A stretch of DNA of 64,000 nucleotides from Cytophagaceae bacterium (GCA_027488335.1 JAIYBU010000178.1:1-64000); one strand, 5' to 3'; shown: positions 53,187 to 61,320, numbered from the stretch's first letter. The notes: generated by a model not told the origin, from the sequence alone. Translations and numbers: made by a program.

Positions 53187-54074
53187 ATGATGAATCAATT
53201 TTTTGACCAACTGATTTGCCCCAAAACACATACAAAACTTGTTTTATCGGCTGATGGCAAAACCCTCAATAATACTTCAACCGAAGAACCCGTAAGTTAC
53301 GACGTAAACGACATCGTTGATTTGGTTTACCCTCGTGAACTCTTCGAGCAAGACCGAAAAGAACAAGTGGCCTATAATGACGCTCATGCTCGCTACGACC
53401 GTGGTGTTTCGTGGGTTTTTGAATCACTTCACGCCAATGAAGCCGCTACTCGTAAGCAAATGATTAGCTTATTAAAATTAAAGCCTGGTATGAAAGTGCT
53501 TGAAGTGGGTGCAGGAACTGGCAAAGATTCAGCTTTTATTATTGATAAAATCACCCCAGGCGGACACGCCGTTTTATCGGATTTATCGCCAGCGATGTTA
53601 AGCCACGCAAAAGAGAAGTTTGCCGATAAAAAAGACGTTACGATTGATTATTTCATTGGAAATGGCTCGTATTTACCATTTGAAGATAATTCGTTTGATG
53701 CACTTTTCCATTTCGGAGGAATCAATACTTTCTCGGAAAGAGCCAAGGCTTTTGCAGAATTTAACCGTGTTGTAAAAGTGGGTGGACGAATAGTTGTGGG
53801 TGATGAAAGTGTAGGTGCATGGCTTCGTGACCAAAAAACCTATCAGATTTTGATGGACGCCAATCCGATGTTTGCCGATTTAGTACCTATGCAAGATTTA
53901 CCGAAAAATATCAAAGACGTAAAACTCCAATGGATTTTCGGAAATGGCTACTACGTACTTGATTTCAAGAAAACAAAAAAAGCTCCAACGGTAAATGTAA
54001 ATCTTCAAATTCCTAATAAAGATTTTAAAGACAACTGGAAAATTAGAGCTGAAAGAAATCGTAAGAACAAATAA
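53187..54074 (+). CDS. SAM-dependent methyltransferase with Trm112-like N-terminus
   Basis: This 295-residue protein begins with a short Trm112-like segment (FFDQLICPKTHTKL, ending VYPRELFEQD). A Rossmann methyltransferase domain follows, with motif I VLEVGAGTGKDS, SDLSPAM, and DALFHFGGINTFSERAKAFAEFNRVVKVGGRIVVGDE. The C-terminal tail is lysine-rich. The acceptor is unknown; the setting suggests a sugar or lipid-linked glycan intermediate. Two adjacent ATG codons (53187 and 53190) are possible starts. Confidence 0.75.
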   Translation: MMNQFFDQLICPKTHTKLVLSADGKTLNNTSTEEPVSYDVNDIVDLVYPRELFEQDRKEQVAYNDAHARYDRGVSWVFESLHANEAATRKQMISLLKLKPGMKVLEVGAGTGKDSAFIIDKITPGGHAVLSDLSPAMLSHAKEKFADKKDVTIDYFIGNGSYLPFEDNSFDALFHFGGINTFSERAKAFAEFNRVVKVGGRIVVGDESVGAWLRDQKTYQILMDANPMFADLVPMQDLPKNIKDVKLQWIFGNGYYVLDFKKTKKAPTVNVNLQIPNKDFKDNWKIRAERNRKNK

Positions 54075-54075
54075 T

Positions 54076-54100
54076 CCTCATCCCCAAAGGGCGAAGGTGT
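54076..54100. repeat. Short CCCCAAAGGG repeat fragment
   Basis: CTCATCCCCAAAGGGCGAAGG resembles a worn member of the CCCC...GGGG intergenic repeats. It lies 16 bases before the ATG at 54117. Confidence 0.4.
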
Positions 54101-54116
54101 GAATTATACCGAAATA

Positions 54117-55091
54117 ATGAGTAATATAGATAATAAAGAATTAGCTAAAACTGGGGGCATGTGGCAAAAGAAAGGCCTTGTTTATAAACCCGATGGTAGC
54201 TTATCACATAGTCGTTCGCACGCACAAGTGCCTTATGCGTACAAACACAAAGATTTTTTAAGAGTTTACTTCTCATCAAGAGATGATAACGGGTATTCTC
54301 GCCCAACATTTATTGATGTTGATTACGACGACCCAACCAAAATTCTTTACATCCACGATACGTTTGTATTGGACTTAGGTGGCCCAGGCGAATACGATGA
54401 AACTGGAGCAATGCCATCATGGTTTGTTCCACAAGCCAACGGTGATATTTGGTTGTATTACACTGGCTGGAACAGAACTCACAATTCCTACCGCCTTTCG
54501 ATGGGACTTGCCATAAGTACAGATGGTGGTTTGAATTTCAAGAAAATGTTTCGTGGCCCAATCATGGACCGCTCAATTCATAACCCAATTTGGGCAGCCC
54601 AACCTTCGGTGATGTTTATCAACGGGAAATGGATGATGTGGCATATTTCAGGTCAGAAATGCGAGTATATTCACGATTATCCAGAACCATTCTACGATTG
54701 TCGAGTGGCGGTTTCGGATGATGGTATTAATTGGACTCCAACGGGTGATGTTGCCCTTCCGTTTGATGACTTTCTTCATGCTGTGGGTCGTCCGAGTGTA
54801 TTTCACGAAGATGGTATTTTCAAGATGTATTATTCTTACCGTCATACGCGTGATTATCGCACTGACCGTAACCAAAGTTATCGTTTGGGCTACGCCGAGT
54901 CAGTTGATGGTTATAAATGGGAGCGTAAAGATGATTTAGTGGGCATTCATAAGTCAGAAAATCCTGCTGATTTTGATTACCAAATGATAAATTATGCTCA
55001 CTGCTATGAACATAATGGCAAGAAATATTTGTTATATAATGGTAATGGTTTCGGAGCAGCAGGTTTTGCCTATGCTGTTTTAGAAAAATAA
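54117..55091 (+). CDS. Five-bladed beta-propeller, GH43/GH130-like protein
   Basis: This 324-residue protein with repeated propeller blades resembles the glycosidase/phosphorylase propellers: YFSSRDDNGYSRPTFIDVDYDD, GAMPSWFVPQANGDIWLYYTGWNRTHN, IWAAQPSVMFINGKWMMWHISGQ, GRPSVFHEDGIFKMYYSYRHTRDYRTDRNQSYRLGYAESVDG. There is no signal peptide, so it would act in the cytoplasm. In a biosynthetic cluster it may process or transfer a glycan instead of digesting food polysaccharide. The catalytic residues cannot be assigned by eye. The ATG at 54117 is chosen over a GTG at 54099 inside a repeat. Confidence 0.65.
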   Translation: MSNIDNKELAKTGGMWQKKGLVYKPDGSLSHSRSHAQVPYAYKHKDFLRVYFSSRDDNGYSRPTFIDVDYDDPTKILYIHDTFVLDLGGPGEYDETGAMPSWFVPQANGDIWLYYTGWNRTHNSYRLSMGLAISTDGGLNFKKMFRGPIMDRSIHNPIWAAQPSVMFINGKWMMWHISGQKCEYIHDYPEPFYDCRVAVSDDGINWTPTGDVALPFDDFLHAVGRPSVFHEDGIFKMYYSYRHTRDYRTDRNQSYRLGYAESVDGYKWERKDDLVGIHKSENPADFDYQMINYAHCYEHNGKKYLLYNGNGFGAAGFAYAVLEK

Positions 55092-55156
55092 ATCAATTAT
55101 TGACAATTATCATTATTTTCTCAATCAGTAACAGCTAATTTTACTGAAAATTAAAA

Positions 55157-55179
55157 TCCCCCTTTAGGGGTTAGGGGTT
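55157..55179. repeat. CCCCCTTTAGGGG element at the PhyH-like start
   Basis: CCCCCTTTAGGGGTTAGGGG lies three bases before the ATG at 55180, so the ribosome-binding region is made of repeat DNA. Confidence 0.6.
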
Positions 55180-55986
55180 ATGAAAGAACAATTCAACAAA
55201 AACGGATATATTATTATCAAAAACTTCTTTTCTAAAGAAGAAATTAATAGAATTTACACCGAAGCACGTAATCTTTTCGCGTTGCAAATAGAGCGAGTTT
55301 TGGGCAAAAAAGTTGACATCAACGACCGTGATAAGTTCGAGCAAGCCATGTTCGATTTGTTTGAGGCCGATTTTACAACTTTTGTGAATACTGGAAAACA
55401 AGCACAACACTTAATTTCGTTACACCATTTGGGCACAGACCCTAAAATCATCAATGTTTTGAAAGATTTAGGATATGAATTCCCGATGATTGGTGTGCGT
55501 CCTGCGATGCAATTCAATAGCCGTTATCTATCAAAAGGCGGTAGCCACTGGAAACTCGGTGCTCACCAAGATTGGCGAACAGGTCAAGGCTCATTGGATA
55601 GTATTGTTATGTGGTTTCCGATGGTTGATTGTGGTGCAGATTTAGGTGCATTGCAAATCGTACCTGCAAGCCATACAATCGGTCTTTTAAAAGCCGATAC
55701 TTCGGGTTATTTGGGAAGTATTCAAGAAGCTATTCCCGAAGAAGACTACGTACAAACTCAATTTGAAGTAGGTGATTTATTAGTTTTCTCGGCATTTTTA
55801 GTGCATCGTTCGGGCGAAAATATCACCAAAAATATCCGTTGGTCAATTCAGTTGCGTTATAACAACATGGCCGAGCCAACTTTCAAAGAAAGAGGTTTCC
55901 CGATGCCATATATCTATAAACCAGAAGAAAACTTGGTAACGCCCGACTTCCCAAAAAAAGAACAACTCGAAGAAGTTTTTGCGTAA
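55180..55986 (+). CDS. Phytanoyl-CoA dioxygenase (PhyH)-family protein
   Basis: This 268-residue protein is of the Fe(II)/2-oxoglutarate dioxygenase fold. KNGYIIIKNFFSKEEINRIY starts the family pattern, HQDWRTGQGSLDSIVMWFPM supplies the HxD iron ligands, and VHRSGENITKNIRWSIQLRYN supplies the distal His and the Arg that binds 2-oxoglutarate. The substrate is unknown. As the last gene of the glycan-like operon it may hydroxylate a sugar or lipid part of the product. A long-loop terminator follows. Confidence 0.75.
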   Translation: MKEQFNKNGYIIIKNFFSKEEINRIYTEARNLFALQIERVLGKKVDINDRDKFEQAMFDLFEADFTTFVNTGKQAQHLISLHHLGTDPKIINVLKDLGYEFPMIGVRPAMQFNSRYLSKGGSHWKLGAHQDWRTGQGSLDSIVMWFPMVDCGADLGALQIVPASHTIGLLKADTSGYLGSIQEAIPEEDYVQTQFEVGDLLVFSAFLVHRSGENITKNIRWSIQLRYNNMAEPTFKERGFPMPYIYKPEENLVTPDFPKKEQLEEVFA

Positions 55987-55989
55987 ATC

Positions 55990-56020
55990 ATCATAGGCGA
56001 ACAAGGAAGTTCGCCCCACA
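55990..56020. repeat. GGCGAAC/GTTCGCC hairpin, relative of the 11655 repeat
   Basis: The minus strand reads TGTGGGGCGAACTTCCTTG then TTCGCC, closely matching the uninterrupted arm of the repeat at 11719-11740 (TGGTGCGAACATCCTGTTCG on the minus strand). Confidence 0.5.
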
Positions 56021-56028
56021 TACATACC

Positions 56029-56093
56029 AAGCGTATCAAATGAAGAATAAAACCATTATTTCAGATGGAATTTCTTGACTTGATACGCTTTTT
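56029..56093 (+). terminator. Terminator-like long hairpin after the PhyH-like gene
   Basis: AAGCGTATCAA (56029-56039) pairs exactly with TTGATACGCTT (56080-56090), followed by T5. The 40-base loop is unusually long for a simple terminator. The rest of the gap to 56276 is very AT-rich with only a -7 element. Confidence 0.6.
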
Positions 56094-56222
56094 GCGTATT
56101 TTCGCCAATATAGCTTTCCATTGATTGAAAATTTATTAAAAAAATATTTTTTAATAAATTAAATTATAATAAAATAATATATCTTTCAACCTTAATGATG
56201 ATGTACTAAAATAAATAATTTT

Positions 56223-56230
56223 TACCTTTG
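56223..56230 (+). promoter_or_regulatory. -7 element for nagB-PIG-L
   Basis: TACCTTTG matches TAnnTTTG, 46 bases before the ATG at 56277. Confidence 0.5.
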
Positions 56231-56276
56231 TGAAATATTTTTATTTTAGCGAATAAAACCAAAAACTACGACAATA

Positions 56277-58199
56277 ATGGAGCAACAGCTTATTACAACT
56301 GACCCTATTGCTTACGAAAAGATTCCAACCAAGATTTTTAAAGATTCAAAGGAAGCATCAAATGCCGTGGCTCACGAAATAGCCGAGTTAATCAAAGAAC
56401 GCCAACGCCAAAACCGAAATTGTATTTTAGGTCTTGCTACGGGCTCCTCTCCAAAATCGGTTTATGCGGAGCTAATCCGAATGCACCGTGAAGAGGGTTT
56501 GAGTTTTAAAAATGTGGTTTCTTTTAACTTAGATGAGTATTTCCCGATGGAACCTGACTCATTACAGAGCTATGTGCGTTTCATGAAAGAGCAGCTTTTC
56601 GACCATGTGGACATTCCAAAAGAGAATTATTTTATACCAGACGGAACTATACCTGCCAACAAAGTAAAAGATTTCAGCGAGGAATATGAACGTAAAATAG
56701 AGGCTGTTGGTGGTTTAGATTTTCAATTACTGGGTATTGGTGCAAACGGACACATTGGTTTCAATGAGCCAGGTTCTTTAATCAATTCACGCACTCGTTT
56801 GATGATGCTCGACCATTCAACTCGTGTAGCAGCTGCTTCCGATTTTGGAGGAAGTTTAGTAAAAGTGCCGAAAAAGGCCATTACGATGGGCGTTGCTAAA
56901 ATCTTGAGTGCGAAAAGAGTAGTTTTACTCGCTTGGGGTGAAAGAAAAGCACCTGTCATTGCCGAAGCCGTTGAAGGTCGTGTAACAGAAACTATCCCAG
57001 CATCGTATTTACAAACACACCCTAATGCCATGTTTGTAATAGATGAGCGTGCCGCCCACGAACTCACTCGTATGCGTACACCTTGGGTGGTAGAAGACGT
57101 TGAGTGGACAAGCAAAATGGTCAAAAAAGCCGTTACGAACTTGGCACTTACGCTTGGAAAGCCTATCTTAAAACTAACGAATAAAGATTATAACGATAAT
57201 GGTTTAAGCGACTTATTGGCTCGCCACGGACAAGCCTATGAGATAAATATTGATGTCTTTAATCAATTACAGCATAGTATTTCGGGTTGGCCAGGCGGTA
57301 AACCAAATGCTGACGACACCAACCGTCCAGAAAGAGCTTTGCCTGCTAAAAAACGAGTAATTATCTTTAGCCCACACCCAGACGATGATATTATCTCAAT
57401 GGGTGGAACATTCCAACGTTTGGTTGACCAAGGTCACGATGTACATATTGGTTATCAAACTTCGGGCAATATCGCCGTAGCCGATGATGAGACTATTCGT
57501 TTTATTGACTTTGTTGTAGATTTTAACGAAAAGTTTGGCATCGAAAATAAAGAAACGCAAAAACTATTTGCTGATGCAAAAGCATTCTTAAAAAACAAAA
57601 AAGACAGCGATGTGGATACCGATGCAGTTAGGTACGTAAAAGGTATTATTCGCCGAGGAGAAGCAAAGGCAACTTGCCGTTTTGTGGGTATTCCCGAAGA
57701 AAACGTTCATTTTATGGATATGCCTTTCTACGAAACAGGGCGTATTGAGAAAAAACCGTTGGGTGCCGATGATATTACGATTGTAGCTGATTTAATAGAA
57801 TCTATCAAGCCTCATCAAGTATATGCCGCTGGCGATTTAGCTGACCCACACGGTACGCACAAGGTTTGTTTAGATGCTATTTTTGCAGCCGTTGAGCAAC
57901 TCAAACACAAAAATTTCATGAAAGACTGTTGGGTTTGGTTGTATCGTGGTGCTTGGGCAGAGTGGGACATTCACGAAATCGAAATGGCAGTACCGATGTC
58001 GCCCGACCAAGTTTTGCAAAAACGTATGGGTATTTTCAAGCACCAATCGCAAAAAGATGGTGTGGTGTTTCAAGGAACAGATGCTCGTGAGTTTTGGCAA
58101 CGTGCCGAAGAGCGTAACCGTGGAACGGCTCAACTTTATAACAAACTTGGCTTGGCAGAATACGAAGCAATGGAAGCTTTTGTTAGATGGAAGTTCTGA
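56277..58199 (+). CDS. nagB: Glucosamine-6-phosphate deaminase fused to a PIG-L (LmbE-like) deacetylase domain
   Basis: The 640-residue protein has two catalytic parts. Residues 1 to about 290 are NagB: GLATGSSPKSVYAEL, NLDEYFPM, GIGANGHIGFNEPGS and TMGVAKIL, sufficient to turn glucosamine-6-phosphate into fructose-6-phosphate and ammonia. From about 355 to the end is a PIG-L/LmbE zinc deacetylase domain: FSPHPDDDIISMGGTFQRL with the HPDD metal motif, DMPFYETG, and DLADPHGTHKVCLDAI. The second domain could deacetylate an N-acetylglucosamine derivative, so one chain may link deacetylation to deamination. The fusion is known in Bacteroidota, but the substrate of its second half is not settled here. 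It has its own promoter and terminator. Confidence 0.88.
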   Translation: MEQQLITTDPIAYEKIPTKIFKDSKEASNAVAHEIAELIKERQRQNRNCILGLATGSSPKSVYAELIRMHREEGLSFKNVVSFNLDEYFPMEPDSLQSYVRFMKEQLFDHVDIPKENYFIPDGTIPANKVKDFSEEYERKIEAVGGLDFQLLGIGANGHIGFNEPGSLINSRTRLMMLDHSTRVAAASDFGGSLVKVPKKAITMGVAKILSAKRVVLLAWGERKAPVIAEAVEGRVTETIPASYLQTHPNAMFVIDERAAHELTRMRTPWVVEDVEWTSKMVKKAVTNLALTLGKPILKLTNKDYNDNGLSDLLARHGQAYEINIDVFNQLQHSISGWPGGKPNADDTNRPERALPAKKRVIIFSPHPDDDIISMGGTFQRLVDQGHDVHIGYQTSGNIAVADDETIRFIDFVVDFNEKFGIENKETQKLFADAKAFLKNKKDSDVDTDAVRYVKGIIRRGEAKATCRFVGIPEENVHFMDMPFYETGRIEKKPLGADDITIVADLIESIKPHQVYAAGDLADPHGTHKVCLDAIFAAVEQLKHKNFMKDCWVWLYRGAWAEWDIHEIEMAVPMSPDQVLQKRMGIFKHQSQKDGVVFQGTDAREFWQRAEERNRGTAQLYNKLGLAEYEAMEAFVRWKF

Positions 58200-58222
58200 T
58201 AGAATAAAATGATAAAGGCATA

Positions 58223-58258
58223 AAAAATAGCCGATTGCATTCGCAATCGGCTATTTTT
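58223..58258. terminator. Bidirectional terminator after nagB-PIG-L
   Basis: A perfect 16-bp stem (AAAAATAGCCGATTGC and its complement) with loop ATTC. It is able to end both the nagB transcript and the opposing lpdA transcript. Confidence 0.85.
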
Positions 58259-58270
58259 ATATCTTAGATG

Positions 58271-58331
58271 TATCAAAGTTGGTGGCTGAGCGAATCGGAC
58301 TGCCGAAGCAGCCGAAGTCCCAACTTTGATA
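58271..58331. repeat. Hairpin with a 37-bp GC-rich loop downstream of lpdA
   Basis: TATCAAAGTTGG (58271-58282) pairs perfectly with CCAACTTTGATA (58320-58331). The loop contains TGGCTGAGCGA, the complement of the TCGCTCAGCCA end at 22829-22879, and AATCGGACT, the complement of the AGTCCGAT core at 51663. It thus joins two insert types in one loop. Confidence 0.7.
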
Positions 58332-58345
58332 CTTATCGAATATTC

Positions 58346-59737
58346 TTACAAGTGAATAACCTCACCATAAGCAGCGGCGGCCGCTTCCATGATAGCTTCT
58401 GACATGGTTGGGTGCGGGTGAACCGACTTGATGATTTCCATACCTGTTGTTTCAAGTTTACGAGCTACAACGGCCTCGGCAATCATTTCGGTTACGTTGC
58501 TGCCAATCATGTGGCAACCTAACCATTCGCCGTATTTAGCATCGAAAATAACTTTCACGAAACCTTCTGGTACACCACCAGCTTTTGCCTTACCCGATGC
58601 AGAGAATGGGAACTTACCAACTTTGATTTCGTAACCTGCTTCTTTAGCTGCTTTTTCGGTATAACCTACTGATGCTATTTCTGGCGAACAATATGTACAA
58701 CCTGGGATATTTTTGTAGTCGAGTGGTTGTGGGTGGTGTCCAGCAATTTTCTCTACACAAATAATACCTTCGGCCGATGCTACGTGAGCCAATGCTTGTC
58801 CTGGAGTTACGTCACCGATGGCATAATATCCTGGAATATTTGTTTCGGCATAACCATTTACCAAGATTTTGCCTCTGTCGGTAGCGATACCTACATCTTC
58901 TAAACCAATGTTTTCGATGTTTGCTACTATACCCGCTGCCGAAAGAACAACATCCGTTTCGATTTTGATTTCGCCCGATGGTGTCTTAACCGTCGAAACG
59001 CAACCTTTACCCGAAGTATCTACTTTCTCTACGCTTGAACTTGTGTAGATTTCGATACCCATTTTCTTGTAGATTTTTGCCAATTCCTTAGAAACATCCT
59101 CGTCTTCTACTGGAACAATATTTGGCATAAATTCTACGATGGTTACTTTCGTACCCATGCTTGCATATACATACGCAAACTCAACGCCGATTGCACCCGA
59201 ACCCATCACCAACATCGAAGCTGGTTGTTTTTCAAGGCTCATGGCTTTGCGGTATTCGATTACTTTTTCGCCATCAAGCGGCACGTTTGGTAATTGTCTT
59301 GCTCTTGCACCCGTTGCAATGATGATGTGCTTTCCTTCTACGTCAGATTTTTTACCTTCGGCATCCGTAACTTCTACTTTTTTGCCCGGTTTTACTTTCC
59401 CGTAACCATTGATTACGTCAATTTTATTTTTCTTCATCAAGAAAGTTACACCTTTGCTCATTCCTTCAGCCACACCACGAGAACGCTTAATAACTGCTTC
59501 AAAATTTGCATTGGCTTCGCCAACTTCAATACCATAATCTTTTGCGTGCTTGATGTACTCAAATACTTGAGCAGATTTTAACAACGCTTTTGTTGGAATA
59601 CAACCCCAGTTGAGGCAAATACCACCTAAATTTTCTTTTTCGATGATGGCTGTTTTCAAGCCTAATTGTGATGCACGAATAGCAGCTACATAGCCGCCCG
59701 GCCCACTTCCAAGTATTACAACGTCGTATTGTGCCAT
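58346..59737 (-). CDS. lpdA: Dihydrolipoamide dehydrogenase (E3/L protein)
   Basis: Lpd reoxidises dihydrolipoamide in 2-oxoacid dehydrogenase complexes and the glycine cleavage system, passing electrons to NAD. The 463-residue flavoprotein has the FAD motif GSGPGGYVAA at 10-19, the redox-active pair Cys41 and Cys46 (GGICLNWGCIPTK), an NAD-binding MGSGAIGVEFAYVYASMG, and the C-terminal HPHPTMSEAIMEAA with the active-site His. Length is normal. It is monocistronic, with a promoter at 59769-59797 and hairpins behind it. Confidence 0.96.
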   Translation of the reverse strand: MAQYDVVILGSGPGGYVAAIRASQLGLKTAIIEKENLGGICLNWGCIPTKALLKSAQVFEYIKHAKDYGIEVGEANANFEAVIKRSRGVAEGMSKGVTFLMKKNKIDVINGYGKVKPGKKVEVTDAEGKKSDVEGKHIIIATGARARQLPNVPLDGEKVIEYRKAMSLEKQPASMLVMGSGAIGVEFAYVYASMGTKVTIVEFMPNIVPVEDEDVSKELAKIYKKMGIEIYTSSSVEKVDTSGKGCVSTVKTPSGEIKIETDVVLSAAGIVANIENIGLEDVGIATDRGKILVNGYAETNIPGYYAIGDVTPGQALAHVASAEGIICVEKIAGHHPQPLDYKNIPGCTYCSPEIASVGYTEKAAKEAGYEIKVGKFPFSASGKAKAGGVPEGFVKVIFDAKYGEWLGCHMIGSNVTEMIAEAVVARKLETTGMEIIKSVHPHPTMSEAIMEAAAAAYGEVIHL

Positions 59738-59768
59738 AAAATGTTTCTTGTTAATTGAAAACTTGGTG

Positions 59769-59797
59769 CAAAATTAGACAAAATCGCTGATACTCAA
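59769..59797 (-). promoter_or_regulatory. Promoter of lpdA
   Basis: On the minus strand TTG (59797-59795) and TAATTTTG (59776-59769) match the Bacteroidota -33 and -7 elements with 18 bases between them. The expected start is about 25 bases before the lpdA ATG. Confidence 0.55.
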
Positions 59798-59919
59798 AAG
59801 GTAGGGCAGAATATGTTAGAAATGAGGCAGAAAAGTATTGAGGGAGAGCAAAATCCCGTAGAATAATTTTCTAAATTATTGACTTTCACCAGCCTGAACA
59901 ATTTGGAAAATTGTTATAC

Positions 59920-59945
59920 AACCTTCTCTACTATGAGAGAAGGTT
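59920..59945. terminator. Terminator-like hairpin before the metallopeptidase gene
   Basis: AACCTTCTCT/AGAGAAGGTT with a six-base loop. No gene is visible upstream on either strand that needs it, so it may be a remnant or a leader structure. Confidence 0.45.
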
Positions 59946-59999
59946 TGGTTCTTGCCTTTTGTTTACATAAATTTGTCTAAACCTATTTCCGTACAAGAC

Positions 60000-61087
60000 A
60001 TGAAAAATTGCACACTCTTGTTCTTAATTTTAAGTATCCTCTATTTTGGTTGCTCAAAAGAAAACTTAAAACCTGTTATTGATTCAGATTTACAAACCTA
60101 TTATGATTCTTTTTAAAGGAAGCCCAAAGCAGAAATATAACTATTAATATACCCAAAAATATGGTTATACAATTTGGTTTGGTAGATAGTGTAGCAGGAC
60201 GCACGTATTATGCTGAAAATAAAATCGTAATTGATTCAATTGTATGGAAAAAGGCAACTGTTTTAGACAAAGAATTTTTGTTATTTCATGAGTTTGGTCA
60301 TTTACTTCTAAATAGACCTCATAATTTACAAACTCTTCCTAATGGAGAGTATAAATCTATGATGCAGAGTTATGAAAATATTCCAATAATTGAAAATACT
60401 CTTCTCTATTTAGGGGTTCGTCGAAAATACTATATTGACGAACTTTTTGATATAAACACACCCACACCTGATTGGTCAAAATCTCAATATGACCCTTTTC
60501 CTATAACAAATTCAACCAGAAAGCTTTTGGCATCACAAGATTTTGACGAATCAAAAGAATTAAGCACTTATTTAGACCAATCCCCAAATGCACAATTTAA
60601 AATACAAGAAAAAGGTATTTTAAATGTCAAACTGCCCAAAGGTTATGGTTTTGGTTTATATACTGACAAAGTTTTGGAACTGGCTAATATCTTACCAGCA
60701 AAGAGGAATGATTTCATAAAATCAAACAATTATGAAGTGGAAGTTCGTTATCGACTCAAATCTGGAACTTTCAATTACTCGTATTCTCCAAATACCTATC
60801 AAAATCAAGCCGTCTTTTCCCATACTTTTAATCCAATTTCTTGCAAGGTTTTTTCATCTATATTCTATTTTCGTTTTAGTAATTACACAATCAATAATGA
60901 TTTTAATACCGTAAGGTTAGTAAGAAAAGGAAACTTCTGGAGTATATATCTAAACGGCAAACATCTATTTTATACAGATGTATGGTCTGCCGACCAAGCT
61001 AATCAACTTATATTTACTATTTATGGTAATGAAGAAAACGCGGAAGCAGAATTTGACCTTGATTATTTTAGACTTTATGAACTCTAA
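60000..61087 (+). pseudogene. Frameshifted metallopeptidase-like lipoprotein
   Basis: The ATG at 60000 starts a lipoprotein signal (MKNCTLLFLILSILYFGC, Cys18) and runs 38 codons to a TAA at 60114. The reading then continues without interruption in the next frame from TTA at 60113: LKEAQSRNITINIPKNM, then 307 further residues to 61087. Adding one T to the five-T run at 60110-60114 restores a protein of about 362 residues. It carries a zinc motif FHEFGHLLLNRPH, like the putative metallopeptidases of this phylum, and a C-terminal beta-sandwich-like region (YEVEVRYR, FDLDYFRLYEL). It may be a true pseudogene, a slippage-dependent gene or a homopolymer sequencing error. Without correction the second part could start at ATG 60161, but it would then lack an export signal. 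Confidence 0.75.
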
Positions 61088-61214
61088 TATAAAAAACCTC
61101 ATTTTTATCTACTTTTTCTTGGTGATTGCTGCCCAAGCACAAACCTTTTTTCCTGACGAAAAACTATTTTTGCGAGTTCAAAATGATATTTTTTCACGTT
61201 TTGAATTAGTATAA
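61077..61214 (+). CDS. 45-residue secreted protein or truncated gene remnant
   Basis: The ATG at 61077 overlaps the end of the metallopeptidase frame by 11 bases. It encodes a convincing signal peptide (MNSNIKNLIFIYFFLVIAAQAQ) followed by only 23 residues (TFFPDEKLFLRVQNDIFSRF and a short end). It is probably the 5' remnant of a larger exported protein whose body is gone; repeat-like DNA follows. A genuine small secreted peptide cannot be excluded. Confidence 0.4.
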   Translation: MNSNIKNLIFIYFFLVIAAQAQTFFPDEKLFLRVQNDIFSRFELV

Positions 61215-61280
61215 AAGCATCTTGGTCTGGAAAATCTCCGCATTTGCAAAGCAAAGTTTCATACCTACGGCATGAGAAAT

Positions 61281-61320
61281 ATTAGGGGTTTATCAACTTC
61301 TACCAATATAAAATCCCTAA
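61281..61320. repeat. TTAGGG...CCCTAA hairpin in degenerate intergenic DNA
   Basis: TTAGGG (about 61283-61288) and CCCTAA (61315-61320), with inner TTTAT/ATAAA, form a stem after the 45-residue ORF. The whole stretch 61215-61370 looks like worn intergenic repeats (CTCCGCATTTGCAAAGC, TACCTACGGCATGAG) and holds no gene. Confidence 0.4.
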
